Shown: positions 8,384 through 18,188 of the stretch, one piece after another
How positions within the stretch are numbered: position 1 is the stretch's first letter
Layout of the letters: each line of letters begins with the position of its first letter
From: Paenibacillus sp. FSL K6-1330
Lineage (GTDB): Bacteria > Bacillota > Bacilli > Paenibacillales > Paenibacillaceae
Assembly (NCBI RefSeq): GCF_037976825.1
Contig: NZ_CP150269.1
Coordinates: 4,539,501 to 4,603,500 of the forward strand
Reading direction: 5' to 3'
DNA length: 64,000 bases
Program-made: the position numbers and the translations under genes
Notes under the pieces: model-generated
Databases searched by the model: none
What the model saw: only the letters and a program-made list of their open reading frames with translations
Told to the model about the DNA's origin: nothing

Positions 8384-9613
8384 ATGGACAATTTCGAGAA
8401 ATATCTGGAGAAATACGCGGAGCTGGTCGTTAAGGTAGGCGTAAACGTTCAACCGGGCCAAGTACTGATTGTCAATGCTCCAATCGAAACCGTAGAGTTG
8501 ACACGCCACATCGTGGCCAAAGCATACGATGCAGGCGCCAAATATGTGCAAGTCGACTGGGATGATGAGAGAATCACCCGCATTCGCTACGAGAAAGCAC
8601 CCGCTGACTCTTTCGGTTATTATCCGCAGTGGCAGGCCGACGCCATGCAGCAGCTTTCAGAAGGTGGAGGAGCCATTCTGCGCATTAAGGTTCCGGATCC
8701 GGAGCTGTTCCGAGGCATTGATTCAGCCAAAGTATCTACAGCCGTGAAAGCCGCTGCCGTAGCTAACGAAAAATACCAAGTTTATGTGCGCAACAATAAA
8801 ATCAGCTGGTCGCTCATTAAGGCACCTACCCGTGCCTGGGCCGATAAGGTATTCGCGGATCTTCCCGAAGAGGATCGTATTCAAGCGATGTGGGATGCGG
8901 TATTCCAGATGAATCGAGTGGATAGCGAAGATCCGGTTGCCGCTTGGCGGGATCATATTGCTCAGTTGAAACTGCGCCAGAATCACATGAATGCCAAACG
9001 CTATAAGAGTTTCCACTATCGTGCGCCGGGAACGGATCTGCGCGTGGACATGCCGGAAGGCTATCTCTGGCTTGGTGGCGGTGACGAGAATGAAGCCGGC
9101 GTATATTTCGTGGCAAACATGCCAACCGAAGAAATCTACACAATGCCGCACCGTACAGGCGTAAACGGGACCGTAACCAGTACGCTTCCGCTTAATCTGA
9201 ACGGCCGCTTGGTAGAAGGCATAAAGCTCACGTTCAAGGACGGCAAAGTTGTCGAATATGAAGCCGAATCCGGGCGGGAGCACCTCACAACACTGCTGGA
9301 AACGGACGAAGGCGCGTCCTATCTAGGAGAAATGGCACTCGTACCGCATGATTCGCCAATCTCCCAGCTGAACCGTGTCTTCTATAACACCGGTATCGAT
9401 GAGAATGCATCGTGCCACTTTGCACTGGGAAGCGCCTATCCTGTCAATATCGAGGGTGGTACCAAGATGAGCAAGGAAGAACTCATCGCTCGCGGAGCCA
9501 ATGTTAGTCTGACGCATGTTGATTTCATGATCGGTTCGGCTGAACTGGACATTGACGGTGTGCTGGCTGACGGCACGATTGAACCTGTATTTCGCGGTGG
9601 ACGGTGGGTTTAA
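8384..9613 (+). CDS. Aminopeptidase, M29 family (AmpS/PepS-like)
   Basis: A cytosolic metallo-aminopeptidase of 409 residues, the usual family length. M29 landmarks are visible: the N-terminal VGVNVQPGQVLIVNAP, a central region with the ligand glutamate in MPTEEIY and PHRTG, LGEMALVPHDSPIS, then the C-terminal metal and catalytic region NENASCHFALG-type sequence and THVDFMIGSAELDIDG (His and Asp ligands). It removes N-terminal residues from peptides with broad specificity. Start ATG with a GGAGG site upstream. It is transcribed alone, diverging from the MFS gene, and ends in a strong two-way terminator. Confidence 0.92.
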   Translation: MDNFEKYLEKYAELVVKVGVNVQPGQVLIVNAPIETVELTRHIVAKAYDAGAKYVQVDWDDERITRIRYEKAPADSFGYYPQWQADAMQQLSEGGGAILRIKVPDPELFRGIDSAKVSTAVKAAAVANEKYQVYVRNNKISWSLIKAPTRAWADKVFADLPEEDRIQAMWDAVFQMNRVDSEDPVAAWRDHIAQLKLRQNHMNAKRYKSFHYRAPGTDLRVDMPEGYLWLGGGDENEAGVYFVANMPTEEIYTMPHRTGVNGTVTSTLPLNLNGRLVEGIKLTFKDGKVVEYEAESGREHLTTLLETDEGASYLGEMALVPHDSPISQLNRVFYNTGIDENASCHFALGSAYPVNIEGGTKMSKEELIARGANVSLTHVDFMIGSAELDIDGVLADGTIEPVFRGGRWV

Positions 9614-9663
9614 TTCATTGCTCCATACCCTTAACATGAATCTCCATTAGCCTTCAACCTAAA

Positions 9664-9705
9664 AAGAGGCTGACACTAAAGCTCCAGCTCTAGTGTCAGC
9701 CTCTT
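9664..9705. terminator. Bidirectional terminator
   Basis: The 15-bp perfect stem AAGAGGCTGACACTA/TAGTGTCAGCCTCTT with a 12-nt loop lies between the aminopeptidase (+) and the SLH phosphoesterase (-). A-rich and T-rich flanks let it work both ways. Confidence 0.9.
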
Positions 9706-9720
9706 ATTTGTTCTCATTTC

Positions 9721-12700
9721 TTACTGCTTCTCCACGTTCTCCAGCATACGAAGAATCATCATGACGGCTTCCGCCCGGGTCGCGGAGTCCCGTGGAGCAA
9801 ACCGGTTACCCGAGCGGCCATTTACGATGCCAGCCGCAGTGGCGGCAGCGATTTCCTTCTCTGCCCAAGCTGGAATGGCTTGCTGATCACGGAATTCCGT
9901 TTCTGCTTCTGGTAAGGCAAGGCCCAGGAAACGTGCGATCATGACCGCCATTTCAGAACGGTTGACGGATTGATTCGGTCTGAATGAGCCGTCTTCATAT
10001 CCCTTCACAATACCTTCGGATACGGCCCATTGAATCGCTTCAAGCGCCCAGGATCCGATCTGGGAACTGTCTTTGAAATCCAGCTTCCCAGCATCCGTTT
10101 GTCCATCGAGTGCTTTGGCCATCATGACCATAAATTCGGCGCGTGTTACTTGTCGGTCCGGTTTAAAGGTATGATCCGGATACCCCCCAACGATACCGAG
10201 CTGAACCGCTTCCTCTATCGCCGACGAAGCCCAATGTCCTGCGATGTCTGTTAACATCACCGGCTTTGGCTCCGGCTTCGGTTCTTCGGTCCCCGGCTTC
10301 GCCTTACGGTGAATGGTTAACTGGTAGGTTCGGGTCGTCCCGTTCTCCGCCCGAATCACCAGCTTCAACAGGTTATCCCCTTCCTTCAGCTCGATAACCT
10401 GATCCTTTTTCAGGGGTTCTTCTCCCAGAAGGACTGTTGCCTTGCTATTCGCCGCATGAACACGGAGCTGCACAGATTCGGCTTCCGTCTCAAGTCGGTA
10501 CTCAGTTCTGTTCTCATTGAATGCAGGGGTAAGTTCAGCTGCTTTGTCGCCGATGATCACTTCAAGTTCTTTTAAACGGTTGTCTCCAGATAATACGTAT
10601 CCTCCAGAAGACCCCGATCCTGATTCTGATCCCGATGATGGAGGATTCTCCGTTGAAGGTACAACCGATGCGTTATAGGTACGGATCGCGGCTTGCAGAG
10701 CAATGATTGCATCCTGTACGGTCTTGGCAGTTGCATGATCCTGTTGCGCTATGGCGCTGGCTCTTTCAATGGCAGCAAGGAGTGCAGACCTTGCTGCGAC
10801 CGGATACTGCCCCGGCGATGTGCCTTCTCGTGTTTCGTCGAGCCTTTGCTGTGCCGATGCGATTAATCCGATTAACTCGCTCTTGTCTACTGCTGCTGCC
10901 GGTGTTGTGACTGTGTTATGAAGTCCGGCGCTCTCTCCCGCAGCGTTATAGGCTTTTACAGTAAAATGATATCGGGTGTCCGGCTCCAAACCGGAAGCGG
11001 TATGTGAATACACATCATTGGTCACGGCAACAACCGGTTCACTCCGCCCTTTCAGATATACACGATATCCATCCACGCCATGATCTGCGGTCGCCTCCGG
11101 CCAGCTCATGGTTACGCCGTTTGAAGTAATGTCCGAAAATTCAAGCTCCCCGGCTGTCCATACAGGTGCACCCGGAATTTCTACGGCTTGAGTGATGACC
11201 GTTAAGGCCTCACTAGGAGCGGATTCCGTGCCTTGCTTGTCCACGGCGGTTACTTTGAATTCATACAGCGTGTCCGGGGTTAGCCCTGTCGCTTCATATA
11301 CGCTATCCGTGACCGTTGCCACGCGCTCCCCGTCCTGATACACATTAAAGTTCACGACTTGTTGGTCTGGACTGTTTACGGGATCCCAACCGATTTGAAC
11401 TGTTGACGATGTCACATTCAGTGCTTTCAGGTTGGTCGGAGCGTTGAGATTCCCGCCATCTGTCGTGAATGTCCACACATCCGAAAGGGTTTTCCCCCCG
11501 AATTTGTCTTGTGCGACGACATACCACGAATAGGTTCCATCGGATTGCAGTCCTGTCCACGGTTGAGTAACCTCAGTGCCGCTAGCCACGTTCTGCGGTG
11601 TACCGATAGACTCTCCTCTCAGATGATTTACTTGGATCGAATCGGTTGCTACGCGCTTTAATTTCGGTTCAAGATCCAGATTCATCTTGAACTCATCCGA
11701 GCCATTTGTATAATAATTGTACTTATCCAGATAAGGAGAGTACGTATTTACGTAAATCTGATTGCTATCCTTATCAAAATGCAGCAATCTCAAGTAACCA
11801 CTGCCGCCATCGGCATGTCCTTGGTAGTCTGCCAGCATCTGATACACGGTTCTGTCCGCAATACCGTCACCATTATCATCCAATTCATTCTTAAGCAGAC
11901 TTGCTCCCGTGTAATGGCCGCTCAAAACGGCAACCACATTCGGATTCGGAACGACAACTTCCTTGTACAATTTGTTACCTATACCGGAACGAGTTCCGTT
12001 CGCGAGCATATAATCATGGAAATTCAGGAATGCGGTACGGTCCGGATACGCTGCGAGAACCTCGTTCATCCACTTGATGTCCTCGTCTTCAACGCCCCAT
12101 CCCATATACATCATGATGAAGTCGTTGCCTTCAACGGAGACAAGGTCATAATGTCCGCGATTATCCTTGTAGGAACCTCCGTAATATGGCTGATTCTTGT
12201 AACGCTCCTCCCCGAAATATTGACTGTAGGTCGTGTAATCCCAATCATAACTTCCCACATCATGATTTCCGGCGAGCACGCCATGCGGCAGATTTGCATC
12301 CTCCAGCATCTTCATGTAATCATCGGCACGTTTCCATTGATACTCAGCTGTCGGATCATTCACGATATCACCGGTATGGAACAAATATTTGATGTTCATA
12401 TCATCGATGGAATCGACAATCCAGTCGAATTGCTTCTGCTGAATATGCGGGTACAGCTCCGTTAAGAACTGGGTATCCGATACCCATACAAAAGTGTAAT
12501 CATAATCCCCACGGGATGGAATTTCGTCCTGTACGATGACATCCACTTTGCTGTTCTGGACGTAGTCTGCTGCCATCAGTTCGCCTCGCAGCGTAAAATC
12601 ATCTTCAGACTGGGCAATATGTTTGGTAATTTCCGTCCACTTGTTCTGGTTGTGGTTCCACGCATACATCGTGACCTTACGGCCGGGCACCGTGTGTCCT

Positions 12701-14943
12701 TCCCAAGTCACTTCAACGCTGTCACCCGGCTCCACGGCATGCTCCAGCTCTACCTCAAACCGGATATAAGGGAACTGGGACGTGGAATCCACCGTGACAT
12801 ATTGATCGTTGGACTCTGCTATCAGCTTCAATTCCTCTGCAGTTAGCGCAGTTTCGCCCACCGGGAACCTGTCCTTAGGTGGCTCTTCATCCGAGGCGTT
12901 CTTGGATAATTTTACTCGATCGCCACTTAATGCATGATACGGATACGCCTGATGGAAGGAGACCTCAAGCTCGTCATCCGATGGATCGCTGACTTGAACC
13001 TTCAGTTCCGGCGACAACCCGGTTCCGCTCTCCATATCTGCTGGTGAGACCAATACAGGTGCATTCGGATGCTCCGGTGAAGTGTTAAACGTAACCATAC
13101 GTTCCGAGATGTTGCCGATCTTGTCCACTGCGCGGATTTCCAGCTTATGATCACCTGGATCAAGCTCGGAAGATGAAGTATTATACGGCACCTGGATGGC
13201 TTGACCATCTAGCAGGACCTCCACCCGTTCCACGCCGGATACGCTATCTTGGGCAGTCACATCGATCGGAATGCTTCCCTTATAACTCTTCCCCTCTTCA
13301 ACGGTCACGTTAATTTCCGGTCCATCGTTATCGACCTGAACGTTGGCAAAGGCTTCAGACTTACCCTTTACATTCAAATCAACCTTGTGCTGCCCGTCTG
13401 TTACCGACGTGGTATCCCAAGCGTAAGACAGGGCTTTTACTTTATCGGCAGGAATATCGAATTGAAAAGCAACAAGAGGCAAAAACCGTCCATCGTCTCC
13501 AAGGTCGTGGATAAGCGCAGGATCCTTAAATTGCGGATCCCGGATTTCTGTCCCATCTCCTAACAGCAGCCGTACGTTGCGGGCATTAAAGTCATCCATA
13601 TTGCCCGTCGGCTTGTCATCCTCGAAATAGGTTTTCTCGTTATCGCCGGCCCGAAGGGTAATTTCGTTTGTGCCGCTTGTCAGCCATTGCGGTTCGATGG
13701 GGACAGCAATCGTTTGATAGCCGTCAATGTTCGCCTCGGTCTTGAACAGCACATCCTTGCCGATGGTTACCGTGTTGATCCCATCGTCAATACCATCGCC
13801 TTCAAAAACAAAATAAGCGGAATGCTCCATAACAGGTGTGCCTTGAACCGGCTGCCCGTCGATATGAAGCTCAAGATCGGCAGGTTCTACCCCATCCGCT
13901 GCCCCCCGAATATACGTTATCCCGGTGACGGTCTGTTGATCGTCAACATTCAGGCTGGCGCTGGCACCATTCCCCGTTAGATCGACTTCGTATTTGGGAC
14001 TTTCTACTTCCTTAAAGGTGTTGGACACCGTGAAAAAATACTCCAGCTTGGTGTGTCCCAGCAGCTCCAGGTAAGAAATCGTATGACCGAGGCCTTGCTT
14101 TCCTTCCTGAAGCTGTACGACTTTGTAATCGTTCTGTCCATCGACACGATATGATAACGCGAGCGAAGTAACCATACGATCATCGTGCGCTTCTGCGAGA
14201 ATTTCCAGATTTTCGCCCGGCGTCACATTCGCCGTTGTCGTCCGGTTGGTGACCGTTGGTTCCTTGGTCACATCAATATGTACCGGCTCCGCAGGTACCT
14301 CGGAATGCTGCAGCGAACCCGGCGTAGCCTTATGCTCCAGCTGGGAAATCCGCTGCATCTTCAGGCTGCCATCCTCCGGGTACTTATAGAAGATCCCCTG
14401 ATCGGCGGCGTTATGAACATCTCCGTCATTGTAAAATGCGGATACGATCGGACGGCCGGTGTTCGTCACAACCACGAGCTCCCGCATGCGTGAATTGGAC
14501 ATGCCGCCTGAGAATATTTTGACGACATCGGTGTTTTCAATCAGGTTGGTGCCGTAATTTTTATTAAAATCAGCAATCGTTGATTTGCTGTTCTGTGCGT
14601 TAATAATCCAGAACACCAGCGTGCCTCTGGATGGAATCATCACCTCATCGGGTACATGAGCCCAGAGGGTATCACTCTCCAAGTAACGGTAACGAATTTT
14701 GTAATGGCTGAAATCGATGTCTTGGTCGGTATTGTTATATACTTCAATAAATTCATAACCATCGGCGGTTCCTACATTCGTAGAATCAGGGACAAGCTCG
14801 GTGATCAGCAGTTCAGGCACGTTGTTCAGTGCGTTGGATGACTGGGCTGAAGCCTGTCCTGGGAAACCGGCAAACGAGGCCGACAACACGATACAGAGAA
14901 TCAAGAAGCAGGATATACATCGATTCAGGACGATCTTAGACAA
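9721..14943 (-). CDS. Giant secreted metallophosphoesterase with SLH anchor
   Basis: A surface protein of about 1740 residues. The start is the TTG at 14943, set by AGGAGG 7 nt upstream, rather than the longer frame at 14976. It begins with a signal peptide that probably cleaves after QASA. Order of parts, approximate: lamin-tail domain (45-170), Ig/bacterial sandwich repeats (230-810), calcineurin-like phosphoesterase (815-1050; VSDTQF, HTGDIV, GNHD, NFHDY, LSGHYTG), two fibronectin type III domains (1170-1350), a helical FIVAR-like segment (1350-1420), a Ser/Gly linker, a cadherin-like beta sandwich (1455-1545) and three SLH domains (1567-1738). SLH domains bind pyruvylated wall polymer. 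The substrate is probably an extracellular phosphoester (inference). A CcpA site lies upstream. Confidence 0.9.
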   Translation of the reverse strand: MSKIVLNRCISCFLILCIVLSASFAGFPGQASAQSSNALNNVPELLITELVPDSTNVGTADGYEFIEVYNNTDQDIDFSHYKIRYRYLESDTLWAHVPDEVMIPSRGTLVFWIINAQNSKSTIADFNKNYGTNLIENTDVVKIFSGGMSNSRMRELVVVTNTGRPIVSAFYNDGDVHNAADQGIFYKYPEDGSLKMQRISQLEHKATPGSLQHSEVPAEPVHIDVTKEPTVTNRTTTANVTPGENLEILAEAHDDRMVTSLALSYRVDGQNDYKVVQLQEGKQGLGHTISYLELLGHTKLEYFFTVSNTFKEVESPKYEVDLTGNGASASLNVDDQQTVTGITYIRGAADGVEPADLELHIDGQPVQGTPVMEHSAYFVFEGDGIDDGINTVTIGKDVLFKTEANIDGYQTIAVPIEPQWLTSGTNEITLRAGDNEKTYFEDDKPTGNMDDFNARNVRLLLGDGTEIRDPQFKDPALIHDLGDDGRFLPLVAFQFDIPADKVKALSYAWDTTSVTDGQHKVDLNVKGKSEAFANVQVDNDGPEINVTVEEGKSYKGSIPIDVTAQDSVSGVERVEVLLDGQAIQVPYNTSSSELDPGDHKLEIRAVDKIGNISERMVTFNTSPEHPNAPVLVSPADMESGTGLSPELKVQVSDPSDDELEVSFHQAYPYHALSGDRVKLSKNASDEEPPKDRFPVGETALTAEELKLIAESNDQYVTVDSTSQFPYIRFEVELEHAVEPGDSVEVTWEGHTVPGRKVTMYAWNHNQNKWTEITKHIAQSEDDFTLRGELMAADYVQNSKVDVIVQDEIPSRGDYDYTFVWVSDTQFLTELYPHIQQKQFDWIVDSIDDMNIKYLFHTGDIVNDPTAEYQWKRADDYMKMLEDANLPHGVLAGNHDVGSYDWDYTTYSQYFGEERYKNQPYYGGSYKDNRGHYDLVSVEGNDFIMMYMGWGVEDEDIKWMNEVLAAYPDRTAFLNFHDYMLANGTRSGIGNKLYKEVVVPNPNVVAVLSGHYTGASLLKNELDDNGDGIADRTVYQMLADYQGHADGGSGYLRLLHFDKDSNQIYVNTYSPYLDKYNYYTNGSDEFKMNLDLEPKLKRVATDSIQVNHLRGESIGTPQNVASGTEVTQPWTGLQSDGTYSWYVVAQDKFGGKTLSDVWTFTTDGGNLNAPTNLKALNVTSSTVQIGWDPVNSPDQQVVNFNVYQDGERVATVTDSVYEATGLTPDTLYEFKVTAVDKQGTESAPSEALTVITQAVEIPGAPVWTAGELEFSDITSNGVTMSWPEATADHGVDGYRVYLKGRSEPVVAVTNDVYSHTASGLEPDTRYHFTVKAYNAAGESAGLHNTVTTPAAAVDKSELIGLIASAQQRLDETREGTSPGQYPVAARSALLAAIERASAIAQQDHATAKTVQDAIIALQAAIRTYNASVVPSTENPPSSGSESGSGSSGGYVLSGDNRLKELEVIIGDKAAELTPAFNENRTEYRLETEAESVQLRVHAANSKATVLLGEEPLKKDQVIELKEGDNLLKLVIRAENGTTRTYQLTIHRKAKPGTEEPKPEPKPVMLTDIAGHWASSAIEEAVQLGIVGGYPDHTFKPDRQVTRAEFMVMMAKALDGQTDAGKLDFKDSSQIGSWALEAIQWAVSEGIVKGYEDGSFRPNQSVNRSEMAVMIARFLGLALPEAETEFRDQQAIPAWAEKEIAAATAAGIVNGRSGNRFAPRDSATRAEAVMMILRMLENVEKQ

Positions 14944-15028
14944 TGGAAAACCTCCTAGAAATGATTTTTTGAACAATCAATTCAGTTTCCCAATTCTCCA
15001 GGTCTCCATGGGATCTCCAAATTTTTAA

Positions 15029-15044
15029 TTAAAGCGCTTTCAAT
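15029..15044 (-). promoter_or_regulatory. CcpA binding site (cre)
   Basis: On the minus strand the site reads ATTGAAAGCGCTTTAA, which fits the Bacillus-type cre consensus. It is about 86-100 nt upstream of the SLH phosphoesterase start, so carbon catabolite repression of that gene is likely. Confidence 0.7.
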
Positions 15045-15428
15045 ATTAAATCCCTCACGATTTAGATTTAGGCTATCCCCTATAAGAGATCCATTTAGCA
15101 CCTCACCTCCTAAGATCAATAATTGCATATTCCCTTTGATTTTTAAACCGATTTATGTAAAATCTGATAAATGATTCACAAGTCCCGGGATCAGTTAATC
15201 ATCTAGTAAAATAGGGCAGTTTGTTAACAGATATTCATTACTATATATTAAGTAGTTACCCCTATCTCAAGGTCCACAAGCGGGGGCAGCATAGCGTATA
15301 AAACCCATTACTTCCAGACTATTCACGTCTTATCCGGTTCATCTTTGGGCAAGCATCCGTCAAGATCCTCTTTCATGGAATGAGCTTCAGCTTATTCAGA
15401 TACTATCAATTACTCCGGTCTCCCGCAC

Positions 15429-15651
15429 AAAAAAAGACCCCGCGAATAATTTCGCAGGATCCTTATCAGTGGGAAGCGATTTAAAATTCATTATGCAGCC
15501 ATTTTCCAATTGCTAGGGTGCCTTACCTGAAAAGAATCGAAGAAACTTCGCTCTCCTTCTCCTTTTGCGAGTGTTCATGGTGAATCAACTGCCTTTCGGA
15601 ATGACATCATGTTCTTCCGTCCGTCGATTGACAATACCACTTCCCACTTGT
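15429..15651 (-). ncRNA. Candidate structured RNA, copy 1 of a paralogous pair
   Basis: A 223-nt unit with its own promoter-like sequence (15659-15683) and a terminator (GACCCCGCGAA paired with TTCGCAGGATC, then seven T on the minus strand). Its 5' end, AGTGGGAAG at 15640-15648, pairs with CTTCCCACT at 15468-15476, closing the molecule with about 12 bp including wobbles. The same layout occurs at 17960-18181, with 163 and 164 nt between the closing strands. Shared internal blocks are CCGAAAGG, TTGAT, CCATG and AGCAAT. Possible short ORFs inside differ completely between copies, so it is probably non-coding. It lies between DUF1697 and the SLH phosphoesterase gene. I do not recognise the family. 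Confidence 0.6.
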
Positions 15652-15658
15652 TCTATAT

Positions 15659-15683
15659 TTACCCGCTCCTCAGGAAGTGAAAC
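15659..15683 (-). promoter_or_regulatory. Sigma-B-like promoter of RNA copy 1
   Basis: The minus strand reads GTTTCA-N13-GGGTAA. This fits the general-stress sigma-B pattern (GTTTAA-N12-15-GGGWAW) and partly the related sporulation sigma-F pattern. Element, spacer length and distance to the closing stem are the same as in copy 2. Confidence 0.5.
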
Positions 15684-15754
15684 ACTTTAGCCCGAACTTC
15701 CTCTCGAATTTTGAGATTAGCTATGTACCCCTTCATTTGTATAAATGATGGCGA

Positions 15755-16318
15755 CTACTCACTCTTCATTGTCTGGGACAGTTGTACCAGCTTGTTCATG
15801 GTTTTCCAATTCCGCATCGTCATCGGTACGCCGAGCTTCGTCAACTGAACCGCCAGCTTGGAATTCCGAACGCTTTCCTTAAACAGTAAGTAAACCTCTT
15901 CACCAATAACTTCGAAGGTTTCCTTTTCGTTTACATAAAGCCTTAATTTCTCCACATCTTCAGCAGCAGGCGCTTCCGGCAGCATGGCAACATAAAGACT
16001 CTCAAACTCCGACGCTTCCTCCGCTTGACGTATCGTTTCTTCCGAAAATGGACAGTTCCGAACAATCCCCTCGATTTCCTCAGAGGTTCTAATGATCACC
16101 GATATCGAGAAGCCGAACGTTTCAAGTATGCCTTGTTCCATTTGGACGCGCAGCGTTTCCTTGGATTCCGCAGATTCGAAGAGCACGTTTCCGCTCTGGA
16201 TGTAGGTCTGCACGCGAGCCAGCCCCATGTGTTCAAGCATTTTTCTTAAATCGGCCATTTTGATCTTGTTATGGCCGCCGACATTGATCCCTCTGAGCAA
16301 CGCGATATAAATTGTCAT
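15755..16318 (-). CDS. DUF1697 family protein
   Basis: A cytosolic protein of 187 residues. It has the DUF1697 opening MTIYIALLRGINVGG, followed by KIKMADLRKML and TYIQSGNVLF, and ends with TMRNWKTMNKL. The biochemical function is unknown. The start at 16318 overlaps the hemY stop by the four bases ATGA, with AAAGGA a short distance upstream, so translation is coupled to hemY. A longer frame into hemY is not needed. Copy 1 of the paired RNA follows after about 100 nt. Confidence 0.88.
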   Translation of the reverse strand: MTIYIALLRGINVGGHNKIKMADLRKMLEHMGLARVQTYIQSGNVLFESAESKETLRVQMEQGILETFGFSISVIIRTSEEIEGIVRNCPFSEETIRQAEEASEFESLYVAMLPEAPAAEDVEKLRLYVNEKETFEVIGEEVYLLFKESVRNSKLAVQLTKLGVPMTMRNWKTMNKLVQLSQTMKSE

Positions 16319-17712
16319 CCAAGCATCCTTTCCACGATCAGACCTGCCGTCTTCTCCCCGTTCGCAATGCAATCCGGTATACCCACTCCATAATAGGAGC
16401 ATCCCGCAAGCATAACGTTAGGGTACAGGTCACCCATTTTATGCTCTAATGACTCCACGATTTGCCGGTGCTTCAAATGATAATTCGGCATATTATCATG
16501 CCATTTGGTGACTTCACAAGAAATAGGCTCTGCCTTAATGCCGAGGCTTTGGCTGATATCCTCCATCCCGACCCGCTTCAATTCTTCATCGGATAATCGG
16601 ATGAACTCCTCATAATGCGGATTGGAGCTCTTGTAGAACAATCGCATTAATAACCGCTTGTTCTCGGAAGTATGCTCCCATTTCCGGCTCGTCCAGGTAC
16701 AAGCATCACACTTTAACTGGGTTCCCTTAGCCGTAATAAATCCCGTTCCATCGTAGGGAAGCTCTTTGTCTTGAATATCATAGGCAAGATACACGCTGAT
16801 AAGCGATTTGGTATACAGCTGGTCAAAGTCCTCGTTAAGCAGCGGATCTTGCAGCAGCTCCTTCGCGGCGGATCCCATTGTGCTTAATACAACAAAATCA
16901 GCTTCAAGCTTTTCGCCATTTGCCAATGTTATCCCGTAACCGCTAGCCATTTTCTCCAGTTTCTCTGCGGAAACGCCCTTGTATATCTTCGCGCCTGTTT
17001 GTATCACGGTCCGTTCCAGTGCATCAATCAATACGGAGACTCCGTCTTGGAAGGAAACAAACTTCTTATTACCTGAGCCCAGGAACTTTTGTTTATGCTC
17101 GGCTAGACCACCCATGATACTACCGTGTGCATTTTTGTATTCTAGTAAATAAGGAAACGTGGACGCAATCGTGAGATCATGAAGCTCTCCGGAATATACG
17201 CCCGATATGACCGGAGCGATCTGATTCTGAACGATTTCCTTGCCAAGGAAGGCTTCAAGGAACTCGCCCAAAGAATCATCCTTGGTAAACGTTTCATTCG
17301 GCGTGTAGTAGTCCTTGAGCGCCTCCACCTTCCCCTCGGCAGATACGAGCTCGCTTTCCGCCAAGGATTTCAGGCTAAGCGGTATGCCGAATACGCTCTC
17401 ATCCGGGATTCTTTTCAAACCTGCAGTCGTATATATGAACGAAGTCCCTGTGGCATTATACACAACCTGGTCTGTTAACTGAAGTTCCTCCAGAAGTGGT
17501 GCCACATTCGTTTTCCGGGATACGATCGAATCCGCTCCGGTTTCCATAATAAATTCACCGTTCTGAACGGTTCGGATTTTGCCTCCCAGCGTTTCACTTG
17601 CCTCGATAAGCACCAATTCCATATCTTGTTGATGGCGATTTAACTCTTTTTGCAAATAGTATAAGGTCGAAAGTCCGGTAATGCCGCCGCCGATGACTAC
17701 GGTAGTTGTCAC
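16315..17712 (-). CDS. hemY: Coproporphyrinogen/protoporphyrinogen oxidase HemY
   Basis: An FAD-dependent oxidase of the haem pathway, 465 residues, close to the 470 of B. subtilis HemY. In Gram-positive bacteria this enzyme oxidises coproporphyrinogen III to coproporphyrin III. The Rossmann FAD motif VVIGGGITGLSTLYYL is at the N-terminus, with GGKIRT shortly after, and VMLAGCSYYGVGIPDCI (the second FAD-contact region) near the C-terminus. The frame extends to 17898, but AGAGGTG before GTG 17712 gives the natural start MTTTVVIGGG. Other hem genes are not adjacent. It is followed by a coupled DUF1697 gene and preceded by RNA copy 2. Confidence 0.93.
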   Translation of the reverse strand: MTTTVVIGGGITGLSTLYYLQKELNRHQQDMELVLIEASETLGGKIRTVQNGEFIMETGADSIVSRKTNVAPLLEELQLTDQVVYNATGTSFIYTTAGLKRIPDESVFGIPLSLKSLAESELVSAEGKVEALKDYYTPNETFTKDDSLGEFLEAFLGKEIVQNQIAPVISGVYSGELHDLTIASTFPYLLEYKNAHGSIMGGLAEHKQKFLGSGNKKFVSFQDGVSVLIDALERTVIQTGAKIYKGVSAEKLEKMASGYGITLANGEKLEADFVVLSTMGSAAKELLQDPLLNEDFDQLYTKSLISVYLAYDIQDKELPYDGTGFITAKGTQLKCDACTWTSRKWEHTSENKRLLMRLFYKSSNPHYEEFIRLSDEELKRVGMEDISQSLGIKAEPISCEVTKWHDNMPNYHLKHRQIVESLEHKMGDLYPNVMLAGCSYYGVGIPDCIANGEKTAGLIVERMLG

Positions 17713-17959
17713 TGTACATACACCTCTATTATGTAGGTTCATAACATCTTCATCATGTTTGTTACCATTGTATCCAATTTCTAAGTATATCATAGAGTCC
17801 GTTCTTTCGAGGGCCGCCAATCCCTCAATATTGTGAACAGAATCGTTCACACAGTCATCGGCTTTCCACCAGGAATAGGAACACAATTTGTACATCATGC
17901 ATCCTATTCCCTTTGTGCACGTGCAGATTCAGAGGCATGCAAGGATGGTTGTCGACAGC

Positions 17960-18181
17960 AAAAAAAAACTCCGCGAGATCACTCGCAGAGTTTTTTCGTG
18001 GGAAGCGGTTATTTCTATTCTAACGCAATCGTTCCATTGCTTAAGGTGTACTTTGGAATAATTCAGGTAGTATCGTCCTTATTCCTCGTTATGCTGTACA
18101 TGGGTATCAAATCCTTTCGGTAATTCCGACTTAACGTCTTATTATCCGTCTGGTGTTGATGTGTTTCCACTTCCCACTTAG
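17960..18181 (-). ncRNA. Candidate structured RNA, copy 2 of a paralogous pair
   Basis: A 222-nt unit built like the one at 15429-15651. It has a sigma-B-like promoter (18189-18213), a closing stem of about 11 bp between GTGGGAAG (CTTCCCAC on the plus strand at 18170-18177) and CTTCCCAC (GTGGGAAG on the plus strand at 17998-18005), and a terminator (ACTCTGCGAG/CTCGCGGAGT followed by nine T on the minus strand). The distance from the -10 element to the stem is 11 nt in both copies. Primary sequence outside the shared blocks has diverged a lot, while length and ends are kept. It sits between the alarmone synthetase gene and hemY. Confidence 0.6.
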
Positions 18182-18188
18182 GATATAT

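Noticed and set aside
11779..12465. 228-codon plus-strand open frame
   Set aside because: Antisense to the phosphoesterase domain of the SLH protein, with no ribosome site and no recognisable motif.
14982..15101. 39-codon ORF (GTG start) upstream of the SLH protein on the minus strand
   Set aside because: The ribosome site AGGAGG is only 4 nt from the GTG, the cre site overlaps it, and the peptide has no feature. More likely a leader region than a gene.
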